Source: VXNF01 sp965116465
Lineage (GTDB): Bacteria > Actinomycetota > Acidimicrobiia > Acidimicrobiales > CATQHL01
Direction of reading: 5' to 3'
Length of the DNA: 64,000 bases
NCBI GenBank assembly: GCA_965116465.1
Contig: OZ220687.1
Location: 496,001 to 560,000 of the forward strand
The notes under the pieces are model-generated. The model saw only the letters and a program-made list of their open reading frames with translations, had not been told where the DNA came from and did no database searches. A program made the translations under genes and the position numbers. The first letter of the stretch is position 1, and each line of letters starts with the position of its first letter. Positions 7,966-15,890 of this stretch are shown piece by piece.

Positions 7966-9402
7966 CTAGACGATCTCGATGCTGTGCGAGACGTTCTTGA
8001 CGACCATGTAGTTGTGCAGGCCCTCGACGCCGCCCTCGCGGCCGTAGCCGCTGGACTTCACGCCGCCGAACGGCGTCTCGGGCACCGACGCCTCCAGCGT
8101 GTTGATCGAGAGGTTCCCGGCCTCCACCCGCTCGACCATGCGGTCCACGTAGTCCGCACGGTTGGTGAACCCGTAGGCAGCCAGCCCGTAAGGCACCGCG
8201 TTGGCACAGTCGATGGCGTCGTCCAGCGACCCCACCCGGTTCACCACGGCGAGCGGCCCGAACGGCTCCACCTGCATGACCCGGGCATCGGCGGCCACCT
8301 CCGCCAACACGGTGGGCTGGAAGAAATAGCCACGGTTTCCGATCCTCTCCCCGCCCGTGGTGACGGTGGCTCCCTTGCCGCGTGCATCCGCCACGAGCTC
8401 GGTCAACGCCGCCACCCGGCGGTCGTTGGCCAGCGGGCCCATCTCCACGCCGGGCTCCATGCCGTCGCCGACCACCGTCGCCGCGGCGCGCTCGGTGAAG
8501 ACGTCGAGGAACTCCTCGAAAATGGACTCGTGCACGAAGAAGCGCGTCGGCGACGTGCACACCTGGCCGGCGTTGCGCATCTTGCGCACCGCCGAACTGA
8601 CCGCCGCCGCCTTCACGTCGGTGTCCTCGCAGACGATCACCGGCGCATGACCCCCGAGCTCCATGAGCACCGGCGTCATCGCCTCGGCGGCAAGCCCGGT
8701 GAGGTGCCGCCCGACCGCCGTCGAGCCGGTGAAGGCGACCAGCCGGATCGCCTCGTGGGGGATCAGGTATTCCGAGATCTCCGACGGCACGCCGAAGACC
8801 AGGTTCAGCACACCGGGCGGCAGGCCCGCATCGGCGAACGCCCGGGCGATGTGCATCGCGCCCGCCGGCGTCTCCTCGGACGCCTTGAGGATGATGGAGC
8901 ATCCCGCCGCCACTGCACCCGCCACCTTGCGAGCCGGCTGGCTCATCGGGAAGTTCCACGGCGAGAACGCCGCCACCGGGCCGATGGGCTGCTGGTGGAC
9001 GACGTAGTTGATGCCCGGCCCGCTCGGGATGACCCGCCCATAGGCACGCACCACCTCGCCGGCGTCCCACTCGAAGAACTCGCAACCCCGGACGACCTCC
9101 AAGCGGGCCTGCCGCAAGGGCTTGCCGTGCTCCAGGGTGATGTCACGTGCGATCTCCCCCTGGCGTTCCCGCATCAGGGCCGCGGCGGCACGCAGGACGT
9201 CGGCGCGATCCCTCGGGGCGGTTTCGCTCCAGACACCGAACCCCTTGGCGGCCGCCTCCAGGGCATCGTCCAGATCCTGCCGCCCGGCACAGGAGAGACG
9301 GCCTATGACCTGCTCGCTCGCCGGGTTGACCACGGGCAGATCAGCCGTCGTCGTGCGCCACGACCCACCGATGTAGAGCCCGATGTCGGGGTAGTCGGTC
9401 AT
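7966..9402 (-). CDS. NAD(P)-dependent aldehyde dehydrogenase (semialdehyde type)
   Basis: The product has 478 residues from ATG 9402. It shows the full ALDH set: SPWNFPMSQPARK (cofactor site), FTGSTAVGRH (NAD loop), catalytic Glu in MELGGHAP (near 247) and catalytic Cys in GQVCTSPTRFF (near 280). The C-terminus has ETPFGGVKSSGYGREGG. It resembles the succinate-semialdehyde dehydrogenase branch. In a kynurenine operon the expected substrate is 2-aminomuconate 6-semialdehyde (the NbaE/AmnC role), which is inferred from context alone. The frame extends 119 codons upstream over the next gene; that extension is not used. It lies 19 bases before the DapA-like gene. Confidence 0.92.
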   Translation of the reverse strand: MTDYPDIGLYIGGSWRTTTADLPVVNPASEQVIGRLSCAGRQDLDDALEAAAKGFGVWSETAPRDRADVLRAAAALMRERQGEIARDITLEHGKPLRQARLEVVRGCEFFEWDAGEVVRAYGRVIPSGPGINYVVHQQPIGPVAAFSPWNFPMSQPARKVAGAVAAGCSIILKASEETPAGAMHIARAFADAGLPPGVLNLVFGVPSEISEYLIPHEAIRLVAFTGSTAVGRHLTGLAAEAMTPVLMELGGHAPVIVCEDTDVKAAAVSSAVRKMRNAGQVCTSPTRFFVHESIFEEFLDVFTERAAATVVGDGMEPGVEMGPLANDRRVAALTELVADARGKGATVTTGGERIGNRGYFFQPTVLAEVAADARVMQVEPFGPLAVVNRVGSLDDAIDCANAVPYGLAAYGFTNRADYVDRMVERVEAGNLSINTLEASVPETPFGGVKSSGYGREGGVEGLHNYMVVKNVSHSIEIV

Positions 9403-9428
9403 TTTGGAAGCCTCGATTCTTGGAAGCC

Positions 9429-9824
9429 TCAATTCCGGATTTGGATCGTCGCCAACTCGATGCTGCAGGACAGCACCAGATCTTCGATGGGGGGATCCGG
9501 CACCACCGAGAACGGACGAGTCGAACCCGCTTCGAGCGTAACGGTCGTGGTTCCCTGACCGAGCGCCTCCGAGCCGAAACCGTTGAAGATCACGCCGATG
9601 GTGACCTCGAGCCGTTCGGTGGCCCCGGTCCGGACCTCGCCGTCCCAGCCGTCCTCGGTACAGGTACCGAGGTTCACGAACTCGGTCAACTCGCGCAGCG
9701 AGGCTTCGTCGGTCGCGTCGGGAGCTGTTTGCGGCGCCGTCGCCGGCAGCCGGAGGCACGCGGTCGACAGGACGCCCAGCAGGACCGCCAGTCCAAGCAC
9801 CGAGGTCACCGCTCGCTCAACCAT
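9429..9824 (-). CDS. Small putative lipoprotein
   Basis: This is a 131-residue protein with an N-terminal hydrophobic segment (residues 6-22) ending in LSTAC, so Cys23 is a likely lipidation site. The rest is Thr/Glu-rich and predicted beta: CTEDGWDGEVRTGATERLEV, then VIFNGFGSEALGQGTTTVTL. Two more Cys follow, one in NLGTC and one in LVLSCS, and may pair outside the cell. I do not recognise a family. Its ATG overlaps the end of the ABC permease-ATPase gene by 8 bases and it ends 26 bases before the aldehyde dehydrogenase, so it is co-transcribed with the transporter. An accessory role at the cell surface is possible but unproven. Confidence 0.72.
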   Translation of the reverse strand: MVERAVTSVLGLAVLLGVLSTACLRLPATAPQTAPDATDEASLRELTEFVNLGTCTEDGWDGEVRTGATERLEVTIGVIFNGFGSEALGQGTTTVTLEAGSTRPFSVVPDPPIEDLVLSCSIELATIQIRN

Positions 9825-11667
9825 GCTTCGGAGCCGTCGAGATGGCACCCGTGATGAGCCCGACCAGCCGTTCCACGGTGGTCGCATCATCGACGGGTTC
9901 GACTGCGACGACCCTCCCCCGCCGCAGCACCACGAACCTGTCGCAGACCTCGAGGACCTGCGGCATGTCGTGGGTGACCAGCAGCACCGCCATTCCCGCC
10001 CCGGCGAGATCCCTGACCAGCCGCAGCACCTCGGCGGACTGTTGCACACCCAGCGCCGCGGTCGGCTCGTCCAGGAGCACGATCGACCGGGCCCAGCGAC
10101 CGGCTCGGGCCACCGCCACGGACTGCCGCTGGCCGCCTGACAGCGCCGCCACCGGGGTGCGGCGACCGGGTATCCGGACGCGGAGCTTCTCGAGCTCGGC
10201 GTCCGTCTCGGACCGCATGTGGCTCTTGTCGATCCAGCCGATGCCGCGGCCGACGACGTTGGAGACGAGTGGTTCGCGTCCGAGGAACAGGTTCTCGGAG
10301 GCGTCGAATATGCCGACGACGCCGAGTCTCTGATGGACAGCCTCGATCCCGAGCGCCTGGGCGTCGAGGGGCGAGTTCAGCTCCACCTTGCTCCCCTGCA
10401 CGATGACGGAACCCTCGTCCAGGGCGTGCACCCCGGTCAATGCCCGCACGAGCGTGGTCTTGCCGGCGCCGTTGTCCCCCAGCAGCGCCACCACCTCTCC
10501 GGGGCACACGCCGAAGGTGACATCCTCGAGAGCCACGACGGGGCCGAATCGCTTCGTGGCGCCTTCGACCTCGAGGACCGGCTCAGCGCTGCGATCGGCC
10601 CGGGCCGAGCGGGGCTCGACAGCCGTCACTGCCGTGTCCTCGCCGTTGGCGCCGCTTTCCTCCGGCTGCGGGCGCTGGCGCCTAGCCGCGCGCACGATCA
10701 CGACCTGGAAGCCCGCGGAGGACACGAGCACCGCGCCCTCCACCACCCGGGACCAGTTGGTGTCCACGCGGTACTGGATCAGACCGTTTCCGAGGACCGT
10801 CAGGAACAGGACACCGGTGATGATGTTCGCCGCCGATCCGTGTCCCCCCATGAACGCCACACCGGCGAGCAGCACGGCGGTCAGGATCTCGAGTTCCAGG
10901 TTCTGCCCGGTGACCGCCGGCGCGCTGTCCAGCCGCGACAGCTGGATGAGCCCCCCGATCCCGCAGCCGACCGACACGAGGACGTAGAGGCCCAGCCGGG
11001 AGCGGGTCACGTTGATCCCGACGTCGATGGCCGCTTCCTCCCCGGCGCCACAGGCGTGCGCGTGCCGCCCCCAGCGCGTGCGGTACCACAGCACCAGCAG
11101 GACCCCCGCCCAGACGGCGGCGATGATGACAGGGAAGGGAATGTCGAACGGGACGGTCCTGGACCGGCCGAGGTAGGCGAACCCACGCCCGAAGTCGCGG
11201 CGAACCTCCGACCCCGTCAGTACGAACGCCAGGCCCCGGAGCAGGAACAGCATGCCGATCGTGACGACGACCGGCGACAGGTGCCAGCGAGCGCAGAGCG
11301 TGCCGTTGACCAACCCGACACACACGAGGAGCAGCATGACGGCGGCGCATGCCAGCACCGGGTTCCATCCCAGGTCGGCCATGAAGCGCCCACCCAGCAC
11401 CACCGCCAGTCCGAGTGCGCTTCCCACCGAGAAGTCCACCCCGCCGGTCTGCAACAACATGCCCAACGGGACGGCGATGACGATCGACACCGCGCTCGTC
11501 AGCAGCATCGTCTGGACGTTGGTGACCGTGAGGAACGTGTCGCGGGTCAGCGCCAGGAACGCCGCGATCACGGCGAGTGCGACGATCAGGCCGTAGCGGA
11601 TGGCGACATCGGTCAGCCCCCGTTGACGGATCCAGTTGACCGGAGCCGCCACGAGAGCGGCGCTCAT
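9817..11667 (-). CDS. CUT2-type ABC transporter: permease fused to one ATPase domain
   Basis: The product has 616 residues. Residues about 25-330 are a hydrophobic RbsC-like permease with many membrane spans (TNVQTMLLTSAVSIVIAVPLG, GGVDFSVGSALG). Residues about 365-616 are an ABC ATPase with Walker A GDNGAGKTT (near 396), signature LSGGQRQ (near 510) and Walker B IVLLDEPTAALG. In ribose-type systems the ATPase RbsA is separate and has two ABC domains; here one domain is joined directly to the permease. The binding protein is encoded three genes upstream (13466-14716). The imported ligand may be tryptophan, kynurenine or a derivative, judged only by linkage to the kyn genes. Confidence 0.9.
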   Translation of the reverse strand: MSAALVAAPVNWIRQRGLTDVAIRYGLIVALAVIAAFLALTRDTFLTVTNVQTMLLTSAVSIVIAVPLGMLLQTGGVDFSVGSALGLAVVLGGRFMADLGWNPVLACAAVMLLLVCVGLVNGTLCARWHLSPVVVTIGMLFLLRGLAFVLTGSEVRRDFGRGFAYLGRSRTVPFDIPFPVIIAAVWAGVLLVLWYRTRWGRHAHACGAGEEAAIDVGINVTRSRLGLYVLVSVGCGIGGLIQLSRLDSAPAVTGQNLELEILTAVLLAGVAFMGGHGSAANIITGVLFLTVLGNGLIQYRVDTNWSRVVEGAVLVSSAGFQVVIVRAARRQRPQPEESGANGEDTAVTAVEPRSARADRSAEPVLEVEGATKRFGPVVALEDVTFGVCPGEVVALLGDNGAGKTTLVRALTGVHALDEGSVIVQGSKVELNSPLDAQALGIEAVHQRLGVVGIFDASENLFLGREPLVSNVVGRGIGWIDKSHMRSETDAELEKLRVRIPGRRTPVAALSGGQRQSVAVARAGRWARSIVLLDEPTAALGVQQSAEVLRLVRDLAGAGMAVLLVTHDMPQVLEVCDRFVVLRRGRVVAVEPVDDATTVERLVGLITGAISTAPKHG

Positions 11668-11716
11668 CCCGCGCTCCGATCATCCCGTCTCGAGGGATCG
11701 CGACCCGAAGACCCGA

Positions 11717-12904
11717 TCATCGGTCCGTCTCTGTGAAGAGCCGGCGGTAGATGCCCGCCGCCCGCACCAGTTCGCCGATCTCGATCCACTCGACGGCCTT
11801 GTGGGCCTGGTCGATCGAACCGGGACCGAACACGACGAGTTCGGCGGCGACATCGTCGTAGAACAGAGCGTTGCTGCCGAACGCGGCCACTGCAGGCCGC
11901 TCGCCGCTCAACCCGCTGATGCGCTCGACGAGGCCGATGCCCGGCTCCCGGTAGAAAGCGTCGACCGCGAAACCGTCGGGCACCTGTACATCGACGGTGG
12001 CCGGCCGGGCGGCGGCGACCACCAGGTCGCGCAGCGTCGCCAGCACGTTCTCGACCTTCTCGCCGGGCGCGGTGCGCCGGTTGATGGATACCTCGCACCG
12101 GTCCGGGACGATGTTCGGTGCGATCCCGCCGGCGATCCCGACCGCTGTCACGGACCCTGCCCCCACCGGTGTCGGCCAGTGTGAACCCGCCAGGCGGGCA
12201 TGCTCCTCGTCGATCGCGGCGACGACCCGCGCCGCCGCGCTCACGGCATTGACGCCGGCACTCACCTGTGCGGAGTGTGCAGCCTCGCCGTGGACGACGA
12301 CCTCGAGGTCGCACCCGCCCTTGTGGCCGTGCACGGGCGCACACCCGGTGGGTTCCGCCACGATGAGTCGGTCGACCGCCCCGCCGTTGTCCCGCAGCCA
12401 GTCCCGGTACCGGGCCGCGCCGATCATGCCGCGCATCTCCTCGCCGACGGTGCCCACCACTTGCACAGTGGGCACGGGCCGCCGACCTTGCGAACGAAGC
12501 TCGCCCAGGACGGCGAGCACGACGGCGAGGCTGGCCTTGGTGTCGACCGCACCCCGCCCGTAGACGCGGGTTCCTTCGACAGCGCCGTCGAACGGCTCCC
12601 TCGTCATGTGCTCGACGCCCACGGTGTCGAGATGGACATCGATCGCCAGGATCCGATCCGAGCGACCGGCGAATGTGGCGTAGACGTTGCATCTTCCGTC
12701 CGTGACGTGATCGGTGACCACCTCGGCACCCAGAGCCTCTGCCCGCTCGGCGAGCCAGTCGGCGATGCGTCGCTCCCCCGCGTCACCGGAGCGAGCGCCC
12801 GCGTGGTGGGGGTTCACGCTGGGAATCCGCACCAGGTCACCGAGAGAGGCGGCCAGACCTTCCGGTGAGGTCGAACCGTGGCCGCCTGCCTGCGCTCGAG
12901 TCAT
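11717..12904 (-). CDS. M20-family metallohydrolase (ArgE/DapE/CPG2 type)
   Basis: This 395-residue zinc hydrolase has the full set of M20 motifs: DVHLDTVG (first metal His and catalytic Asp), GRGAVDTKAS (bridging Asp), GTVGEEMRG (catalytic Glu and metal Glu), VAEPTGC (metal Asp/Glu position) and a C-terminal His in IDQAHKAVEW. A dimerisation (lid) domain lies between. Such enzymes cleave N-acyl or peptide bonds of amino acids. Its ATG overlaps the MarR stop by 4 bases. Within this run it could release tryptophan or kynurenine from an N-acyl conjugate, or act as the missing formamidase; neither is shown. Compare the catalytically altered M20-fold protein at 49362-50624. Confidence 0.92.
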   Translation of the reverse strand: MTRAQAGGHGSTSPEGLAASLGDLVRIPSVNPHHAGARSGDAGERRIADWLAERAEALGAEVVTDHVTDGRCNVYATFAGRSDRILAIDVHLDTVGVEHMTREPFDGAVEGTRVYGRGAVDTKASLAVVLAVLGELRSQGRRPVPTVQVVGTVGEEMRGMIGAARYRDWLRDNGGAVDRLIVAEPTGCAPVHGHKGGCDLEVVVHGEAAHSAQVSAGVNAVSAAARVVAAIDEEHARLAGSHWPTPVGAGSVTAVGIAGGIAPNIVPDRCEVSINRRTAPGEKVENVLATLRDLVVAAARPATVDVQVPDGFAVDAFYREPGIGLVERISGLSGERPAVAAFGSNALFYDDVAAELVVFGPGSIDQAHKAVEWIEIGELVRAAGIYRRLFTETDR

Positions 12905-13425
12905 GGCCGCTCGAGTCCGCCGGTCGGGCTGCCGTCGTTCCCCGGCCGGCTCCGCTCCAGATCGGCGATCAACTGCCGGAGAATCGTCTCGAGCCGCAGC
13001 GGATCGAGCGAGGTCCTGGTGAGGGTCTCAGCGAGCGCCACGCTGGAGACATCCATGAGCCGCCTGCTCACGTCCCGACCTTCCTCGCTGAGTTCGAAGA
13101 TTCTCTGGCGCTTGTCGCCCGTACCGACACGACGGGTGATCAAGCCCCGGCTCTCGAGGCGTGCGCAGGCTCTCGAGGCGGTCGGCTGCACGATGTACGC
13201 GTGTGTCTGGATCCTCTGCAGCGTCAGAGGCCCGAAGTCCGCCAGGCTGTTGATGATCCGGCATTCCGTGATGTCGAGGCCGACATCGGCGAGCCCGGCG
13301 TGGAACGTCTCCGACAGCAACTGGTACGAGCGGTGCAGGAGGAACGGCAGGTAGCTCTCGAGGAACCCTCCTGCAGATCCTGGCGCCCTGTCGAGACCGC
13401 CGGGGTCAGCGCTTCCCGCGTCCAC
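12901..13425 (-). CDS. MarR-family transcriptional regulator
   Basis: The protein has 174 residues from GTG 13425. It has the MarR layout: an N-terminal dimerisation helix region (FLESYLPFLLHRSYQLLSETF), then a winged helix with recognition helix around VQPTASRACARLESRGLI, and the wing GTGDKRQRIFELSEEG. MarR dimers bind palindromes and usually release DNA when an aromatic ligand binds. It lies between the binding-protein gene and the M20 gene in the same run. The four-half-site palindrome over the promoter at 14756-14790 is the obvious candidate operator. The start is uncertain because the first 20 codons are Gly/Ala-rich and lack a clear ribosome site. Confidence 0.92.
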   Translation of the reverse strand: MDAGSADPGGLDRAPGSAGGFLESYLPFLLHRSYQLLSETFHAGLADVGLDITECRIINSLADFGPLTLQRIQTHAYIVQPTASRACARLESRGLITRRVGTGDKRQRIFELSEEGRDVSRRLMDVSSVALAETLTRTSLDPLRLETILRQLIADLERSRPGNDGSPTGGLERP

Positions 13426-13465
13426 GCCAAGCTACGTAGCACAGATCGACCGGTCTGCCCGGCAA

Positions 13466-14716
13466 TCAGCCGGTGTAGGCGGAGAACACCCGGTCGAACC
13501 ACGCCTGCGCGGTGTCCACGTCATCGATGGTTATCGGCACGTGGCGGGTCTGGAAGGTCGAGTTGGCCTCGTCACCGGTGATGGCGGCTTGGCTGACACG
13601 CACCACGGCGAACCCGACCGCCTCGAGGTCGAGTGCCGCCGACATCGTGTACATGCCACCTGTTCCGCCTCCATTGGCGATGAGCTCGATGGCCGGAAGC
13701 TCGCCATCCACTCCCGCGATGAACACATTGCCGGTGTCGAAGCCGTCGGTCTGCTCGAACGCCGCATAGCTGCCCAGCGCTGAACTCTCGGTGATGCCGA
13801 TCACCATGTTGATCCCCGGATCCACCTGCAGCGTCTCCAGCGTGACGTCCAGCGACGAGATGGGGTCGAGCGCGCAGAACGTCTCGACCGGCTCGATACC
13901 GGTGTGTGCGGTGATCCGCTCGATGGGAATCGACGTCCGCATCTGGATTCCCGGCGGTGCCGGCGGGCAACCATGGACCAGCCAGGAGAAGTCCTCGGGC
14001 GCCCCCTGGTACTCGTTGTCGATCCACTCGATCGCCCGGTCGGCGATGATCGTCCCCGGGACCTCGTCGGCGAGCAGGATCCGGCCATCGGCGTCGGGGT
14101 GGTCCCAGAGGTAGGTCACGACTGCGATGCCGGCGGCTTGGGCCGCGGCGAACTGGGCGTCGTACCCTCCCGGGCACATGCTCAGGACGACGATCGCATC
14201 GACGCCGGAGGCGATCATGTTCTCGATGTCGGCGAACTGCGCCTCGCAGTCACCCATGGCGGAGCCTTCGATGATCTCGAACCCGAGGCGCTCCGCCTCG
14301 GCGAGCGCCGGCGCCAGGACGTTCTGGTAGATCGGCACGTTCTCGAAGCCGTAGGCGAAGCCGATCACCCCACCGGTTGCCGGCTCCGGCTCCTCAACGG
14401 GCTCGGGCTCTGCAGCCGGCTCCGGCTCCTCAGCGGGCTCGGGCTCCTCAGCGGGCTCCGGCTCCTCAGCGGGCTCGGGCTCTGCGGCGGGCTCGGGCTC
14501 TTCAGCCGGTGCGGGCTCTGCGACCGGCTCGGGTTCCTCCGCCGGCTCGGGTTCCTCCGCCGGCTCGGGTTGCGGAGCCGGCTCGGCGGGTGCGGGCGCT
14601 GCGGGCGCCGGTGTTACATCAGTGGCCGTGTCGTCGTCGCCGGCGCACGCCGAGATGACGAGCACCAGGGCGAGCAATGCCGAGATCCACAATTTCCCCC
14701 GTCGGGCAGCATTCAT
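13466..14716 (-). CDS. CUT2-type ABC substrate-binding lipoprotein
   Basis: The product has 416 residues from ATG 14716, with GGGAGG five bases upstream; 18 codons of open frame before it are excluded. The signal peptide ends in VISAC (Cys24). A Glu/Pro/Ala linker of about 85 residues follows, then a periplasmic-binding domain of the ribose/LacI-like type (GFAYGFENVPIYQNVLAPAL, then MIASGVDAIVVLS and DANNGG-type C-terminal repeats). It is the first gene of the kynurenine run and should deliver ligand to the fused permease-ATPase at 9817-11667. The long linker may let the domain reach across a thick cell wall; that is speculation. Confidence 0.9.
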   Translation of the reverse strand: MNAARRGKLWISALLALVLVISACAGDDDTATDVTPAPAAPAPAEPAPQPEPAEEPEPAEEPEPVAEPAPAEEPEPAAEPEPAEEPEPAEEPEPAEEPEPAAEPEPVEEPEPATGGVIGFAYGFENVPIYQNVLAPALAEAERLGFEIIEGSAMGDCEAQFADIENMIASGVDAIVVLSMCPGGYDAQFAAAQAAGIAVVTYLWDHPDADGRILLADEVPGTIIADRAIEWIDNEYQGAPEDFSWLVHGCPPAPPGIQMRTSIPIERITAHTGIEPVETFCALDPISSLDVTLETLQVDPGINMVIGITESSALGSYAAFEQTDGFDTGNVFIAGVDGELPAIELIANGGGTGGMYTMSAALDLEAVGFAVVRVSQAAITGDEANSTFQTRHVPITIDDVDTAQAWFDRVFSAYTG

Positions 14717-14755
14717 GGCTACCTCCCCCCGGCCCAACCTGTCTGGGCCGACAAT

Positions 14756-14790
14756 TGCATTACCGTGCATATATTATGCAGTTCGATGCA
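14756..14790. promoter_or_regulatory. Four-half-site palindromic operator over the promoter
   Basis: On the plus strand TGCAT (14756-14760), TGCAT (14766-14770), ATGCA (14776-14780) and ATGCA (14786-14790) each begin 10 bases apart. The whole is symmetric about base 14773, and the inner pair forms a perfect 15-base palindrome that covers the -10 box. One-turn spacing suggests two regulator dimers, or a dimer of dimers, bound on one DNA face. The MarR protein encoded two genes downstream is the likely binder (inference). Confidence 0.65.
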
Positions 14791-14799
14791 CCGCGTCAA
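14771..14799 (-). promoter_or_regulatory. Sigma70-like promoter of the kynurenine/transport run
   Basis: Read on the minus strand, TTGACG (14794-14799) and TAATAT (14771-14776) are separated by exactly 17 bases. Transcription would start near 14764, leaving a leader of about 48 bases with GGGAGG before ATG 14716. Confidence 0.7.
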
Positions 14800-14901
14800 G
14801 CACCCGCGGGTCCTGAGGAAGGCGAAGATCAGCGCTGACGCGTCGAGTGAGCTGTGCTGGAGCATCAGCGGTGGCCGGGCCGCGGCACCCGGCCTCGTCG
14901 C

Positions 14902-15705
14902 TCAGAGCGCGGCGAGCCAGCCGGCGACGGCCTCCCGGTGACGCTCACGCTCGGAGAGGAACGGGAGATGACCGCTGTCCTCGAGGATCACCAACTCCGA
15001 ACGCGGGAGCACGGCGTGCATGTCCTCGTGGGGGGCCGGGCCGCAGAGGAAGTCCCGCCTCCCGCAGAGCAGCAGCACCGGCACGTCGATCCGGGCCATC
15101 TCGTCGAGGACGTCGTAGCCGGCCAGTGCCGGCCCGCTTCGATTCCAGGCGTCGGCGCGGTAGATCGTGCGGCGATGGATGTCGGTGGCAGTGTCGCGAT
15201 CCATCTCGGGCCAGTAGAGCGGCAGCGCCCGGGACCACGTCTCAGCCCATTCACTGTCGGAACCCATCGGGCCGCTGAAGAGGGCCCCGAACGCCGCGAC
15301 GGCGTCAGGATCGGCGTCGGGCGGGATGTCAGGCGGGTGCCGGAGGTTGGCCGCCGTGCCGGCGAGGATCAGACCCGACAGCCGCCGTTGGTGCCGCAGT
15401 GCGTAAGTGATCGCCACGAACCCGCCGTAGGAGTGTCCGTAGAGCACGATCCGATCGAAGCCGAGCGCCTGGCGAAGAGCGTCGGCATCGTCGGCCAGGG
15501 ACTCCAACGTGACACGGTCCCAATCCTCGACCGGCGCCGACCGCCCGTTGCCCCGGTGGTCGTAGAACACAAGTTCGGCGCTGCGGGCCAGTTCGTCGAG
15601 CGCGGGCCGCAGGTACTGATGGTCGAGCCCGAGACCGCCGTGCATCACGAGTACGGGAACGCCCTCACCGCAGATCTCGTAGTGGATCCCGTTCGCCATG
15701 GCCAT
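14902..15705 (-). CDS. Alpha/beta hydrolase (proline iminopeptidase-like)
   Basis: The product has 267 residues if ATG 15705 is used (AGGA seven bases upstream); ATG codons at 15699 and 15735 are alternatives. The fold markers are HGGLGLDHQYL (oxyanion HGG, typical of the prolyl aminopeptidase branch), YDHRGNGRS, nucleophile elbow GHSYGG and the late catalytic His in LEDSGHLPF. No signal peptide is seen. It is divergent from the reductive-dehalogenase-like gene across 185 bases and is upstream of, but not clearly in, the kynurenine run; the strong promoter at 14771-14799 separates them. Substrate unknown. Confidence 0.88.
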   Translation of the reverse strand: MAMANGIHYEICGEGVPVLVMHGGLGLDHQYLRPALDELARSAELVFYDHRGNGRSAPVEDWDRVTLESLADDADALRQALGFDRIVLYGHSYGGFVAITYALRHQRRLSGLILAGTAANLRHPPDIPPDADPDAVAAFGALFSGPMGSDSEWAETWSRALPLYWPEMDRDTATDIHRRTIYRADAWNRSGPALAGYDVLDEMARIDVPVLLLCGRRDFLCGPAPHEDMHAVLPRSELVILEDSGHLPFLSERERHREAVAGWLAAL

Positions 15706-15890
15706 GAGCAGATCCTGGCACAGCCCCGTCGTCATGAGAGCGGACGGTTCCACGCCACATTGCCCGACACCGTCGATCTCACGCCGCTCGGTACAGTCGG
15801 TTGCATCGACCAGGACCTCGACGCCTGCCGGCGCACCGTCGGCGCGCACCTCCTAGCGGTCCGCCCGGTGTTGGGGCCGTCCGGGTTCCG

